A stretch of 24,654 nt of DNA from the NCBI GenBank assembly GCA_015258485.1, contig JABZIF010000004.1, positions 1 through 24,654 of the forward strand, written 5' to 3'. The number at the start of each line of letters is the position of its first letter. Within the stretch, counting starts at the first letter, position 1. Origin of the DNA: Atopobiaceae bacterium (GTDB taxonomy: Bacteria > Actinomycetota > Coriobacteriia > Coriobacteriales > Atopobiaceae). Position numbers and translations under genes: made by a program. Shown here in pieces: positions 7,911 to 16,478 of the stretch. Under the pieces are notes generated by a model that made no database searches, was not told the origin of the DNA, and saw only the letters and a list, made by a program, of their open reading frames with translations.

Positions 7911-8468
7911 CTACTTAAAGCGATGCGGTGCTCTGTGTGACCCGTGCAATGAAACGCCGCTCATTGAAGAATGCGATTTTGAACTATGAGATAAGACATA
8001 TAAAAACGGAATTGCAGCTACAACAGTAACTAAGATTGTTGGAGCAGCTTTAAAAAACAATCCCTCAAAGAAGTTATTATCGGTTCCCATCAAAACTGAC
8101 ACTAAATGATATAAAAATGTAACTATCACAGTTTCAAGAGACAACATACCAAGTGAACTACCAAAGTTTCCTGACAATCTATCTCGCACTTCTTGACCCA
8201 AAATATAAGTACTTACTACCAAAAGAAGCGCCATGAGCCCAATCGGATTTGCTGATGTTAAATCATATACAAGACCAGCAATAAAACCAGAAATCGTACC
8301 AGTTTTTCCACCGTATTTAAGAGCAACACATGCCGAGAAAATCAACGCAAAATTGATAACCCCACCACTAAAAGAAACCTGAGGAGAAAATGACACCTGC
8401 AGGACAAACGTGATTACAGCAAGGACAATAATAGTTCGCGTATTTTTATTTCTATCTGAAACTTGCAT
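7911..8468 (-). CDS. mreD: rod shape-determining protein MreD
   Basis: MreD is an integral membrane protein of the elongation complex. The 185-residue product has five or six hydrophobic segments between about residues 13 and 165, with a LKYGGKTGTISGFIAGLVYDLTSANPIGLMALLL stretch that fits the family's G-x-x-x-GFxxGLxxDL...GxxAL pattern (about residues 52-85). Sequence conservation in MreD is low, so the call rests on this pattern, membrane topology, length and position between mreC and mrdA. The ATG at 8468 has a strong AAGGAGGG site 3-4 nt upstream and starts 9 bp after the mreC stop. The C-terminal 20 residues are Ser/His/Arg-rich and cytoplasmic by prediction. Confidence 0.9.
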   Translation of the reverse strand: MQVSDRNKNTRTIIVLAVITFVLQVSFSPQVSFSGGVINFALIFSACVALKYGGKTGTISGFIAGLVYDLTSANPIGLMALLLVVSTYILGQEVRDRLSGNFGSSLGMLSLETVIVTFLYHLVSVLMGTDNNFFEGLFFKAAPTILVTVVAAIPFLYVLSHSSKSHSSMSGVSLHGSHRAPHRFK

Positions 8469-8477
8469 TGTCCCTCC

Positions 8478-9548
8478 TTAATCCGTTCTACCTGTTGATT
8501 GGGCAGAGTTGCCAGACGTTGGCGCCGCCGTAGTTTGCTGAGAAGTTTCCGAAGAAGAATTTGTGTTATCGGATGAGTTGGAGTTAGAAGTGGAATTTGA
8601 ATTCTTATCAGCATCTTTAGCTCCAGTAGAAGAAGTACTTTGCTTATCAGCCTCAGAAATATCCTCTGCTGTAGCTTTTTGTTCTTCAGAAAGCGAAGTA
8701 ATCACCATCACTTCTTCATTAGAGCTGACAGTACCAAACGGCTCAACAACAATAGTGTAATAAAGCGCACCAGGGGCGGCCTCAACACTTGTTACCTTAC
8801 CAAGTGGTAATCCCTTAGGAAACACCCCACCTAAGCCACTGGTGACCACCGTATCACCTACGGCAACTTTCTGATCAGTGTGGATAAGATTAAGAGTAAT
8901 CTGTCTAGAAGCAGATCCCATTAACATACCCTGAGCACGGCTACTCTGAACCATTGCGGCAACACCGCTCTTCTCGTCAGTAATAAGACGAACCACAGAA
9001 GTAGTTGGGTTACATTCAATAATTTGGCCGATAGCACCTGCACTATCTACTACAGGCATACCAACAGCTAAACCAGATGAAGTTCCTTTATCAATAACGA
9101 TAGTATTGTTAAATGAATCCGTTTGACCAGAAATAACATGGGCGCCTGTAGACTGCAGATTGTAGGTATTTTTTAAATCAAGTAGACCCTGAAGTCTCTG
9201 AGTTGACTGATTTGCCTCTTCCAACTCAGCATTTTTGGAACGAAGCTGTTCGTTTTCTGAACGTAAATCAGAAAGCGTCTGCTGATCTGCAGTTAAATTT
9301 CCAAAAATATTACCTATACCTTGAAACGGAGTCGCAACTGCAGAACCCATTATTCTAAAGGGCATAGTAACAGTAGAAAACCCTCCACGTACTAGCTCAA
9401 GTGGGCCAGAAGAACCCATTCGAGCACTGACGGTAAGCAATACTACTGACAAAATAGTAAGAATAATAAAGATACGGCCGCCCGTATGCTTATTATTGTT
9501 AGATCCAAGGCCTAATGAAGAACCCTGAATCTGAGAAGAAAACGCCAT
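8478..9548 (-). CDS. mreC: rod shape-determining protein MreC
   Basis: MreC is a bitopic scaffold that links cytoplasmic MreB to the periplasmic or cell-wall synthases. In 356 residues it shows a short polar N-terminus, one membrane segment (about 26-43), a coiled coil (about 87-125, SDLRSENEQLRSKNAELEEA region) and the beta-rich core with GxxVVDSAGAIGQI and VVTSGLGGVFPKGLPLGKV (about 235-253). After about residue 290 comes a low-complexity tail rich in Ser, Thr, Asn and Gln, which is not part of the usual MreC core. The ATG at 9548 lies 2 bp after the mreB stop with no clear Shine-Dalgarno site, suggesting translational coupling to mreB. Confidence 0.94.
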   Translation of the reverse strand: MAFSSQIQGSSLGLGSNNNKHTGGRIFIILTILSVVLLTVSARMGSSGPLELVRGGFSTVTMPFRIMGSAVATPFQGIGNIFGNLTADQQTLSDLRSENEQLRSKNAELEEANQSTQRLQGLLDLKNTYNLQSTGAHVISGQTDSFNNTIVIDKGTSSGLAVGMPVVDSAGAIGQIIECNPTTSVVRLITDEKSGVAAMVQSSRAQGMLMGSASRQITLNLIHTDQKVAVGDTVVTSGLGGVFPKGLPLGKVTSVEAAPGALYYTIVVEPFGTVSSNEEVMVITSLSEEQKATAEDISEADKQSTSSTGAKDADKNSNSTSNSNSSDNTNSSSETSQQTTAAPTSGNSAQSTGRTD

Positions 9549-9550
9549 TG

Positions 9551-10594
9551 TTATTGGCCTGCACTTTGAACAAATCCACCGGACAAGGCGTTAGCTTCAA
9601 GAACCTTTGCGCAACCGGTTACAACGTTTTCTAATGCAGTTGGACTTACATTTACCGGAACGCCAGTCTCTTCTCTCAATCTCTGATCAAGACCGCGAAG
9701 AAGTCCACCGCCGCCTGTAAGTAAAATTCCGTAATACATAAGGTCTGAAGCAAGATCAGGTGGAGTAACGTCAAGAGCGTCTTTAACGGCTTTGGTAACT
9801 TCATCAAGTGGCCTATCAAGTGCACGACGAATCTCTTCAGACTCAATACGAACCGTCTTAGGAAGCCCGCTCATAACATCGCGTCCATTAACTTCAACAT
9901 CAAGCTCCTCTGCTAATGGAGCAGCTGAACCAACTTTTATCTTAATATCCTCTGCAGTGCGCTCACCAATAGATAAATTGTAGGCATCACGTACATGTTC
10001 AAGAATTGTTTGATCAAACTCATCGCCTGCAGTTCTAATAGACTGTGAAACAACAATTCCGCCCATTGAGATAACTGCAACTTCAGTAGTACCTCCACCA
10101 ATATCAACAACCATTGATCCAGTAGGATCTTCAATTGGAAGATCAGCACCAATAGCTGCTGCCATTGGCTCCTCAATAAGAAAGGCTTGTCGTGCACCAG
10201 CCTGAATAGTTGCTTCAAATACTGCACGTTTTTCAACAGAAGTAACACCAGATGGAACGCAGACAACAACACGAGGGCGTGGAGACCAAGGATATTTGCG
10301 CTCGCGAGCCTTCTCAATAAAGTAGCGAAGCATGACCTCAGTGACATCGAAGTCTGCAATAACACCATCTTTAAGTGGACGCTCAGCGATAATTGAGCCG
10401 GGTGTACGGCCAATCATACGCTTTGCATCAGCGCCTACTGCCAAAACTCGACTCTCGCTTTTATCAATTGCAACAACTGACGGCTCGTTAATAACAATGC
10501 CTTGTCCGCGAACAGCAACCAAGGTATTTGCGGTACCCAAGTCAATTGCTAGGTCTCCGCCATATTCTCCGAAGAGCGAATCGAAGATAGACAT
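9551..10594 (-). CDS. mreB: rod shape-determining actin homologue MreB
   Basis: MreB forms ATP-dependent filaments on the inner membrane face and positions the elongation machinery. The 347-residue product has the actin-fold nucleotide motifs: phosphate 1 DLAIDLGTANTLV (about 14-26), phosphate 2 MVVDIGGGTTEVAVIS (about 160-175), and the adenosine loop ILLTGGGGLLRG (about 288-299). A GTP/ATP-domain EEPMAAAIGA segment (about 138-147) is also present. A TTG at 10603 would add three residues. The ATG at 10594 fits the family start better (MSIFDSLFG), though AGGA is nearer the TTG, so the start is not certain by a few codons. It is the first gene of the mreBCD-mrdA-rodA block, 67 bp after the TPR gene, and the gap contains two dyads. 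Confidence 0.96.
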   Translation of the reverse strand: MSIFDSLFGEYGGDLAIDLGTANTLVAVRGQGIVINEPSVVAIDKSESRVLAVGADAKRMIGRTPGSIIAERPLKDGVIADFDVTEVMLRYFIEKARERKYPWSPRPRVVVCVPSGVTSVEKRAVFEATIQAGARQAFLIEEPMAAAIGADLPIEDPTGSMVVDIGGGTTEVAVISMGGIVVSQSIRTAGDEFDQTILEHVRDAYNLSIGERTAEDIKIKVGSAAPLAEELDVEVNGRDVMSGLPKTVRIESEEIRRALDRPLDEVTKAVKDALDVTPPDLASDLMYYGILLTGGGGLLRGLDQRLREETGVPVNVSPTALENVVTGCAKVLEANALSGGFVQSAGQ

Positions 10595-10613
10595 GATATC
10601 CAATCAATCCTGA

Positions 10614-10638
10614 TACGCTAAAGCGTAAACGAACGTTC
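10614..10638. repeat. two adjacent dyads upstream of mreB
   Basis: A perfect inverted repeat TACGCT-AA-AGCGTA (10614-10627) is followed 3 bp later by the palindrome GAACGTTC (10631-10638). They lie 20-44 bp before the mreB ATG, where an operator or the 5' end of an mreB transcript could be. No convincing -10/-35 pair was found around them. Confidence 0.4.
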
Positions 10639-10661
10639 AAATACAAGTAAATAGTTTAATA

Positions 10662-12125
10662 CTAGTTGCTCGATCCTTGTGAGCCAGAAGTATTATTTGA
10701 GGAATTTGAAGAGGAACCTGTAGTGTTTGTCGAACCGGAGTTGGAGTTAGAGCTCGATGTAGTTCCAGAGTTTGCTGTAGTGCCAGAGTTAGAATTTCCA
10801 GAGGTGGTTCCAGTTGAAGAAGAAGCATTAGCACTTGGAGCCTGGCTATTCTGGCTTACATAGGAAGTGGAAACACTTGCAACCTTCCAACCAATACCAT
10901 CACGAACAAGTTCAATGGTGTAATCAACAGTACCGCCATTAGACAAGTTAACTGAAGCATTAACGGTTGACTTAGTCATACTCTGATCAACACCGTTAAT
11001 AGTTACCTGAGAACTTGACGGAAGACTGTTAGAAATTTGTTGCAAAGTTGTACTAGAAACTGAGCTTGAAACATAACGTCCAATATCAGTTCCTTGAGCT
11101 TTAGCACTAAAAATGTCTTGAACTACAGACTGTTGAGTTGGCCAACCATAACCACGATAATACGCAAAACCAGCTCCACCAACCACTAAAATAAGAAGAA
11201 TCAAAATAGTAAAGAAGACCTTTAAACCAGTATGTCTATGCTTACGCCTAATCTTCTTCTCTTTTTTATCCTGTTCAATAATCTCTTGCTCGGTAATTTG
11301 GAAAAATCCTGTATCCTCAGCAGAAGGAATCAGCTCGCCAGATTGACCGGTTGGATCGAGTGGATCATATGCGTCATAACCAGCCGCTTGAAGAAACGCA
11401 TCTGTCTCTGAGGGTTTGCGAGACCTAATAGCAGAAATTGCTTTACGGGCTGCATCAAAAGCAGACTGCTGCTGATCAGTAAGTGTATATGTTCCATCTG
11501 TAGAGGCATGCGTAAAAGCATCTACCGCCTCAGACATGCGATTAGCAGCAACATATGCAAGACCTAAATCAGCATAAATTTGATTGGAATTTTCTAATGG
11601 ATTAGCAAAATCCAACGCAGTACGATAGGCTTCAACGGCATCAACAGGTCTATTAAGTCCCATGAAACAAGCACCAAGACTACGCAGAGCGCTAGAAGGA
11701 TTAGGGTTTTTCTCGTCTACTGCCGCATTCCTGTAAGCAATACCAGCATTCCTGATATCACCTATCTGTTCATATGCAGAACCAAGAGCAAGCTGTGCCT
11801 TGTAAGGAGTTGCATATGAAACATCCTGAATAGCGTTGGTGAGGACAGAAATTGCCTCCTGCACTCTACCAGCAGCTAGAAGGGCACGTCCTTCATTAGT
11901 TGAAAGTGCACCAACTTTACCGTAAGAAACATCGGCAAGAGCATTTTGATAAGCAGCCGCTGCATTATCAAATTGGCCAAGCTTCATGTAGGCATTACCT
12001 AAGAGATGATCAATCTGACCATTTACCTCGTCGGAATCTTTAGCCAATCCAAGCTGGCTAACAGCTACTAGCCAATCGCCTTTATCATATGCTGATTTTC
12101 CAAATTCAAAAGCCTGCTGATTCAC
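10662..12125 (-). CDS. TPR-repeat membrane protein with Ser/Asn-rich tail
   Basis: The function is not known. The N-terminal 225 or so residues contain about five TPR-like helical pairs (for example LLGNAYMKLGQFDNAAAAYQNAL, LGSAYEQIGDIRNAGIAYRNA, LGLAYVAANRMSEAVDAF), usually a protein-binding scaffold. A charged KKEKKIRRKHRH stretch then precedes one membrane segment (about residues 303-323). The outside part has a domain of about 100 residues and ends in about 60 residues that are almost only Ser, Asn, Gly and Thr. With positive charge before the segment, the TPRs should be cytoplasmic. The TTG at 12137 overlaps the GGAGG at 12131-12135; GTG at 12125, 5 nt after it, is the better start, giving 487 residues. 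It lies between a cyclophilin and mreB, so a role in envelope growth is plausible but unproven. Confidence 0.75.
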   Translation of the reverse strand: MNQQAFEFGKSAYDKGDWLVAVSQLGLAKDSDEVNGQIDHLLGNAYMKLGQFDNAAAAYQNALADVSYGKVGALSTNEGRALLAAGRVQEAISVLTNAIQDVSYATPYKAQLALGSAYEQIGDIRNAGIAYRNAAVDEKNPNPSSALRSLGACFMGLNRPVDAVEAYRTALDFANPLENSNQIYADLGLAYVAANRMSEAVDAFTHASTDGTYTLTDQQQSAFDAARKAISAIRSRKPSETDAFLQAAGYDAYDPLDPTGQSGELIPSAEDTGFFQITEQEIIEQDKKEKKIRRKHRHTGLKVFFTILILLILVVGGAGFAYYRGYGWPTQQSVVQDIFSAKAQGTDIGRYVSSSVSSTTLQQISNSLPSSSQVTINGVDQSMTKSTVNASVNLSNGGTVDYTIELVRDGIGWKVASVSTSYVSQNSQAPSANASSSTGTTSGNSNSGTTANSGTTSSSNSNSGSTNTTGSSSNSSNNTSGSQGSSN

Positions 12126-12130
12126 AATTT

Positions 12131-12135
12131 CCTCC
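12131..12135 (-). promoter_or_regulatory. ribosome binding site that sets the TPR gene start
   Basis: GGAGG on the minus strand, 5 nt before GTG 12125. It lies within the TTG-started extension from 12137, which argues against that longer start. Confidence 0.75.
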
Positions 12136-12155
12136 AAGAGTCTATACGACTTGGT

Positions 12156-12695
12156 TTAGGCGTTTTCAATCCTGATAGAATTAATGACATCACCAATCTC
12201 TAATTGTGAGATGACATCCATTCCTTGAATAGTTGTACCAAAAACGGTATATCCCGAATCCAAACCATGTTGTGGACCAAGACAAAAATAAAACTGAGAT
12301 CCTGCTGAATTTGGATCCTGAGAACGAGCCATAGCAAGTGCTCCATCAACATGAGAGTTGTTTGGATTTGAAGAAAACTCTTCTTTAATGCGATAACCTG
12401 GTCCACCAGTACCAGGTAAACCATCAGGACCAGGAAGCCCTGCTACAACATCTTGAGAACTCATCTCTCGCGTATTAGGATCTCCACCTTGAATAACAAA
12501 ATGTGGAACTAAACGGTGAAACTTAAGTCCATCATAAAAACCAGATTCTGCAAGCTCACAAAAATTAGCTACGTGAATTGGAGCACCCTTACCATCAAGC
12601 TGGACTTTAATTGTGCCCTTAGAAGTATTAAAAACTGCCACTTCATTACCTGATACGGGACGCTCAGGTGTATACAATGGATCTAGTCCAAACAT
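12156..12695 (-). CDS. cyclophilin-type peptidyl-prolyl cis-trans isomerase
   Basis: Cyclophilins speed proline isomerisation during protein folding. The family motifs are clear: FHRLVPHFVIQGGDP (about residues 60-74), GALAMARSQDPNSAGSQFYFCL (about 117-138, with the conserved SQFF-like core) and GYTVFG (about 147-152). No signal peptide or membrane segment is seen, so it should be cytoplasmic. The TTG at 12731 gives a hydrophobic 12-residue false lead. ATG 12695, with GGAGG 4 nt upstream (12700-12704), gives a 179-residue protein of normal size. It is 30 bp ahead of the TPR gene and is preceded by a 142-bp gap, so it may start its own transcript. Confidence 0.93.
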   Translation of the reverse strand: MFGLDPLYTPERPVSGNEVAVFNTSKGTIKVQLDGKGAPIHVANFCELAESGFYDGLKFHRLVPHFVIQGGDPNTREMSSQDVVAGLPGPDGLPGTGGPGYRIKEEFSSNPNNSHVDGALAMARSQDPNSAGSQFYFCLGPQHGLDSGYTVFGTTIQGMDVISQLEIGDVINSIRIENA

Positions 12696-12699
12696 TTTT

Positions 12700-12704
12700 C
12701 CTCC
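12700..12704 (-). promoter_or_regulatory. ribosome binding site that sets the cyclophilin start
   Basis: GGAGG on the minus strand with AAAA before ATG 12695. It lies inside the longer TTG-started reading and shows that the shorter start is the real one. Confidence 0.8.
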
Positions 12705-12744
12705 AAGCTTTCTTAACAGTAAGAGAATCAAGTACCTCTAACGA

Positions 12745-12769
12745 GAAACTCTCTAAGTCAAGAAACTCT
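12745..12769. repeat. direct repeat GAAACTCT, 17-bp period
   Basis: GAAACTCT occurs at 12745-12752 and 12762-12769 in the 142-bp gap upstream of the cyclophilin gene. On the minus strand a TTGACT hexamer (5/6 to the -35 consensus) lies between the copies, but no good -10 follows. It could be part of a promoter/operator; evidence is thin. Confidence 0.25.
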
Positions 12770-12837
12770 TTTCTAACCGTTATATATTAGCAGTCTAAAA
12801 GAAAATTTTAAATTAAAGCAGGTGAACGGTAAGAGTT

Positions 12838-13980
12838 TTACTGTTTTTGTGGTTTCCAATTGTCGTAATTCTCTTTAAAAAGTTTCTCGTAAGAACTTGT
12901 ACCGCTTGAGTCTTTGATAGAGTCTATTGGCGCAAGAATATGTTCTTTATCCTGTTCAGGATTAGAAGAAGATGCAGAACGATCCCAGGCTTCCTGCAAC
13001 GCATCTGAACGATTACGCAACCAATTACCAAGCTTAGTTAAATGTTCAATGTACTCTCTATACGCATCATTTGAATCATCGAGCTTTGAAAGATCCTCAA
13101 TCACGTTACTTACATCAAGGGCATTTTGTATTGCTTCTTGATGAGCATCATTACGTTCTTGAGATGTACCGGAAATTGCTTTCTGATCAAAGAGTTTCTC
13201 ATTTTTATCAAGATTATCCGCAATCTCCCCTAGTTTTTTATAGTCAGCGTCAAGCGCCTCAAAAGTAACATCTGAATTTGTATTTTGCGTTGAACTCCCT
13301 GAGTCTTGCCCTGTTAACTTAGAGACAGGAGGAGTTGTAGGCTCTGTTGACTGTGGCGTATCAACTTTTGCTCGATTATCACTGGCTTGGGGATCCCAAG
13401 GGTGTGTAATAAGAAAAATAGCGCCAACAATCAAAGAAGTAACCAATAAAGCAGAAAGTAAAATATTACGAGTCCGAGGAATTCCTTCAACTTCTGGCAA
13501 ATTATCTTTAGAAGGTTCCGAAGGAATGGCTGATTCAAAACGAGGTGCAGGTCTGCGGTGAGTAAGTGCAAACGAGCTAGTTGAGTCAGGATCAACAAAT
13601 TTTTCCGCATTCTGATCAGAGGCTTCAGGATTCACTTGAGACGACTCATAAGATTCTAAAGACTCATAAGATTCTAAAAAATCAGGAACTGCACTGTTTG
13701 TCCCGCTAGAAGAAACCGAAGGCTCAGAATCTATTTCTGGCAGATGCAAATCTCGAACAGGACGAATAGCTCTTATAGGTTTAGAAGCAGAGGCTGCAGA
13801 TGGTAGTGGTAGGCCACATTTAGGACAGCTTTCCATATGAGAAGTTACCAGAGCGCCACAATGAGGACACCACATTGCAGCCGCAACAGGAATTCTCTGT
13901 GTCAAACTTAGATCAAAATGACAATGAGGGCAGGTTAAAGCACCTTCATCGACATGAGATCCACAGTTTGGACAACGCAT
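12838..13980 (-). CDS. double zinc-ribbon single-pass membrane protein
   Basis: The function is unknown. The first 56 residues hold two CxxC...CxxC ribbons: C3, C6, C17, C20 and C38, C41, C52, C55, which should each bind one Zn ion. A disordered, acidic, Ser/Pro-rich linker follows (about 60-170), then one membrane segment (about 172-192), a Ser/Thr-rich stretch, and a helical domain rich in Asp, Glu, Lys and Asn (about 240-380). The topology suggested is ribbons inside, helical domain outside. The linker contains an ESYESLESYESS duplication caused by a perfect 18-bp tandem repeat. TTG 13998 would add six residues; ATG 13980 with GGAGG 4 nt upstream is preferred. It follows the ATPase gene by 33 bp and is probably cotranscribed with it. 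Confidence 0.8.
   Translation of the reverse strand: MRCPNCGSHVDEGALTCPHCHFDLSLTQRIPVAAAMWCPHCGALVTSHMESCPKCGLPLPSAASASKPIRAIRPVRDLHLPEIDSEPSVSSSGTNSAVPDFLESYESLESYESSQVNPEASDQNAEKFVDPDSTSSFALTHRRPAPRFESAIPSEPSKDNLPEVEGIPRTRNILLSALLVTSLIVGAIFLITHPWDPQASDNRAKVDTPQSTEPTTPPVSKLTGQDSGSSTQNTNSDVTFEALDADYKKLGEIADNLDKNEKLFDQKAISGTSQERNDAHQEAIQNALDVSNVIEDLSKLDDSNDAYREYIEHLTKLGNWLRNRSDALQEAWDRSASSSNPEQDKEHILAPIDSIKDSSGTSSYEKLFKENYDNWKPQKQ
13643..13678. repeat. 18-bp perfect tandem duplication inside the zinc-ribbon gene
   Basis: The unit GACTCATAAGATTCTAAA occurs twice head to tail (13643-13660 and 13661-13678), in frame, duplicating six residues of the disordered linker. It is likely a slippage product and may vary in copy number between strains. 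Confidence 0.9.
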
Positions 13981-13984
13981 ATAT

Positions 13985-13989
13985 CCTCC
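13985..13989 (-). promoter_or_regulatory. ribosome binding site that sets the zinc-ribbon gene start
   Basis: GGAGG on the minus strand, 4 nt (ATAT) before ATG 13980, within the longer TTG 13998 reading. Confidence 0.75.
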
Positions 13990-14013
13990 AAAACTCAATT
14001 AACTAGCACCAGT

Positions 14014-16458
14014 TTACCCATTTGTACCAGTAGATGAGTTAAAAGATTTAGTTCCACCAAGAATACGAACAATAAAATCAAAGAATACATCGTTTTTGTA
14101 GTCATCAACAAGATGTTCAGAATATCTATTAAAAATAACAAGGGCAACAATCAACGACAGCGCTAGAAAGGGTAAAATATCTGCGGAAAGTGATGCTATA
14201 CGGAAAAAATCTTGTCCTATAGTACAGCCCACAGCAACACACCCAATAACAACAAAAATAAGAGTGAGGCGTAATAGAGTAAGTGGTATAGAAATTCTTC
14301 TAATCAGCGCAATTCCAACAACGGCTGTTGTAATGAGTGACATCGTTGAAACCTGAGCAATATTAAGCTGAAGAACATGGCCAATACTCATCAAAAGTGC
14401 AAGAGAAATACTAATTGCAATTGAAGCAGGTAGAGACTTTCTCAGTATATTGACTAAAAAATTGCCTGTAACACGCTCGCGATTAGGTTCAAGTGCTAAA
14501 ACAAACGAAGGCAATCCTACCGTTGCAAATGAAAGTAACGACATTTGGATGGGAATAAATGGATACGGTGGCGCAATAATGCAATACAGTGCAAGTACCG
14601 CAGTATAGACGGTTTTCACCAAAAACAATGAAGCTGATCGCTGCAAATTGTTGATTGATCGCCTACCTTCTGCAACTACCTCGGGCATGTGAGCAAAATC
14701 GTTATCTGCTAAAACGATTTCTGCCACGTTTCTTGCGGCCGCAGAACCAGATGCCACAGAAATTGAACAATCGGATTGTCTTAAAGCAAGAATATCATTG
14801 ACACCATCGCCAGTCATGGCAACCGTGTGTCCTTCATTTTGTAGTGCAATTACAAGTTCTTTTTTCTGTTCTGGCGTAACTCGACCAAAAATGTGAAATT
14901 CTTTAACCGCACAAGCAATGTCTTGAGCAGTATGAAGTTTTGTAGCATCAACCCATTTATCAGAAAACGGTACTCCTGCACGCTCTGCAATTGCAGCAAC
15001 AGTTCTTGGGTCGTCACCAGAAATGACACGCAAATCAACACCTTGCTCAATAAAATACTGAATGGTCTGAGGAGCAGTTTGTCTAATTTGATCCTGAAGA
15101 ACTACGTAACCAAGCAACTCAGGTTTGCCGACAATGCCATTGTTATCATCAAAATTTTCAACGTTGCAAACAACAAGTACGCGCTCAGTAGGTGCAAACG
15201 CATGAGATTGTGCAATATGCTCTGCTGCACACTCACCAAGAATAAACTGGGCTGCACCCATAACAAATGCCTTACCATTCTCAGCTACACAACCTGAATA
15301 TTTTCTTTTTGAAGAAAAAGGAATTGTACGAGAAAATCGAACACTTTGAATCTTGTGATCAAAAGCATAATGTAATATTGCCTGAGCGGTATCGTTAGCA
15401 TCCTGTTTATTTGCATCAACAACAGAAGCAGCAGCCTGAAGAGCGCCTTCTGAAGCGATAATTTGAGAAAATTGAGCATCTAATACTCGAGCAACTTCCA
15501 TTTTTCCAGTAGTAATAGTTCCTGTTTTATCCAAACAAAGCGTGTCTACTCGTGCCAACGTTTCTACACAATACTGTTGCTGAACAAGAACATTTCTCTT
15601 ACCCAATCTAACCGTAGCAATAGCTAAAACTGAGCTCGTAAGAAGTACTAAACCTTGTGGAATCATGCCAATAACTGCTGCAATCATGGAAAGCAGAGCG
15701 GTTGTTAGCTCAGCATGACCAATAACATAGGTACGAATAAAAAGGCCTATCCCCAAAGGAATTAACGCAATTGATCCAATTCTAATAATTGATTGAATGG
15801 TTGTAAGAATTTCAGAATTAATTTCTTTAACAAACTTTGCCTCAGCATTAATATGAGCGGCATAACCTTCCTGACCAATACGACACACTCTGCAGATAAG
15901 GCTACCCATCTCTACAAAACTACCTGATAAAAGCTCGTCCCCTACATTTTTTTGCACCGGCTCTGCTTCGCCCGTCAAAAGGCTTTCATCAATACTTGCG
16001 TGTTCAGTAAGCAAAATACTGTCAGCTGGAATTTGATTTCCTGTCTTTAGGCGAACCAAATCATCAACAACAAGCTCTTCCGACTTGACAAACATATCCT
16101 GGCCGTCACGAATTACACAGACTTTTTGCGCTGTCATAAGAGACAACTTATCGATCATTCGTTTAGCTCTAATTTCTTGTCCAATACCAATTATCAAATT
16201 AGCAAAGACAACAACCATAAAAAGAGCATTTCTATATTGTCCCGTGAAAATAACAAGAAGTGCCATTAAAACATTAACAATATTAAAAAGCGTCAAACTG
16301 TGGTTAGCAATAATCTTTGCAATAGATTTAGTCTTAACATCAGTATTAGTGTTGACCTTACCCTCAGAGATTCGCTGTCTCACTTCTTGCGAAGTCAGGC
16401 CTCTAAACTCCGTCTGCGGCAAAGTCTCCACATTCTCATTGGAGGAATTTAACGTCAT
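14014..16458 (-). CDS. P-type cation-transporting ATPase, CtpE-like
   Basis: This 814-residue membrane pump uses ATP to move a cation. It has the actuator TGEAEP (about 162-167), the phosphorylation motif DKTGTIT with the acceptor Asp at about 310, and the hinge MTGDGVNDILAL. The fourth membrane helix has GMIPQGLVLL; I recall PEGL as usual in Ca/Mg-type relatives, so the Gln at about 268 is a point to check. There is no N-terminal metal-binding CxxC and no CPC, so it is not a copper or zinc/cadmium pump. The closest type I recognise is actinobacterial CtpE, linked to calcium; the ion is inference. A longer reading to 16545 runs into tRNA-Arg and is false. ATG 16458 has GGAGAG 5 nt upstream. 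It lies 38 bp after the tRNA. Confidence 0.9.
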   Translation of the reverse strand: MTLNSSNENVETLPQTEFRGLTSQEVRQRISEGKVNTNTDVKTKSIAKIIANHSLTLFNIVNVLMALLVIFTGQYRNALFMVVVFANLIIGIGQEIRAKRMIDKLSLMTAQKVCVIRDGQDMFVKSEELVVDDLVRLKTGNQIPADSILLTEHASIDESLLTGEAEPVQKNVGDELLSGSFVEMGSLICRVCRIGQEGYAAHINAEAKFVKEINSEILTTIQSIIRIGSIALIPLGIGLFIRTYVIGHAELTTALLSMIAAVIGMIPQGLVLLTSSVLAIATVRLGKRNVLVQQQYCVETLARVDTLCLDKTGTITTGKMEVARVLDAQFSQIIASEGALQAAASVVDANKQDANDTAQAILHYAFDHKIQSVRFSRTIPFSSKRKYSGCVAENGKAFVMGAAQFILGECAAEHIAQSHAFAPTERVLVVCNVENFDDNNGIVGKPELLGYVVLQDQIRQTAPQTIQYFIEQGVDLRVISGDDPRTVAAIAERAGVPFSDKWVDATKLHTAQDIACAVKEFHIFGRVTPEQKKELVIALQNEGHTVAMTGDGVNDILALRQSDCSISVASGSAAARNVAEIVLADNDFAHMPEVVAEGRRSINNLQRSASLFLVKTVYTAVLALYCIIAPPYPFIPIQMSLLSFATVGLPSFVLALEPNRERVTGNFLVNILRKSLPASIAISISLALLMSIGHVLQLNIAQVSTMSLITTAVVGIALIRRISIPLTLLRLTLIFVVIGCVAVGCTIGQDFFRIASLSADILPFLALSLIVALVIFNRYSEHLVDDYKNDVFFDFIVRILGGTKSFNSSTGTNG

Positions 16459-16463
16459 ATAAA

Positions 16464-16469
16464 CTCTCC
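16464..16469 (-). promoter_or_regulatory. ribosome binding site that sets the ATPase start
   Basis: GGAGAG on the minus strand, 5 nt before ATG 16458. It excludes the longer reading through the tRNA gene. Confidence 0.7.
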
Positions 16470-16478
16470 AGTCAGCAT

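Noticed and set aside
10666..10863. Acidic 65-residue plus-strand frame rich in Glu, Pro and Val
   Set aside because: It is the complement of the Ser/Asn/Gly-rich tail of the TPR gene; the composition comes from that tail, and no ribosome site or neighbour supports it.
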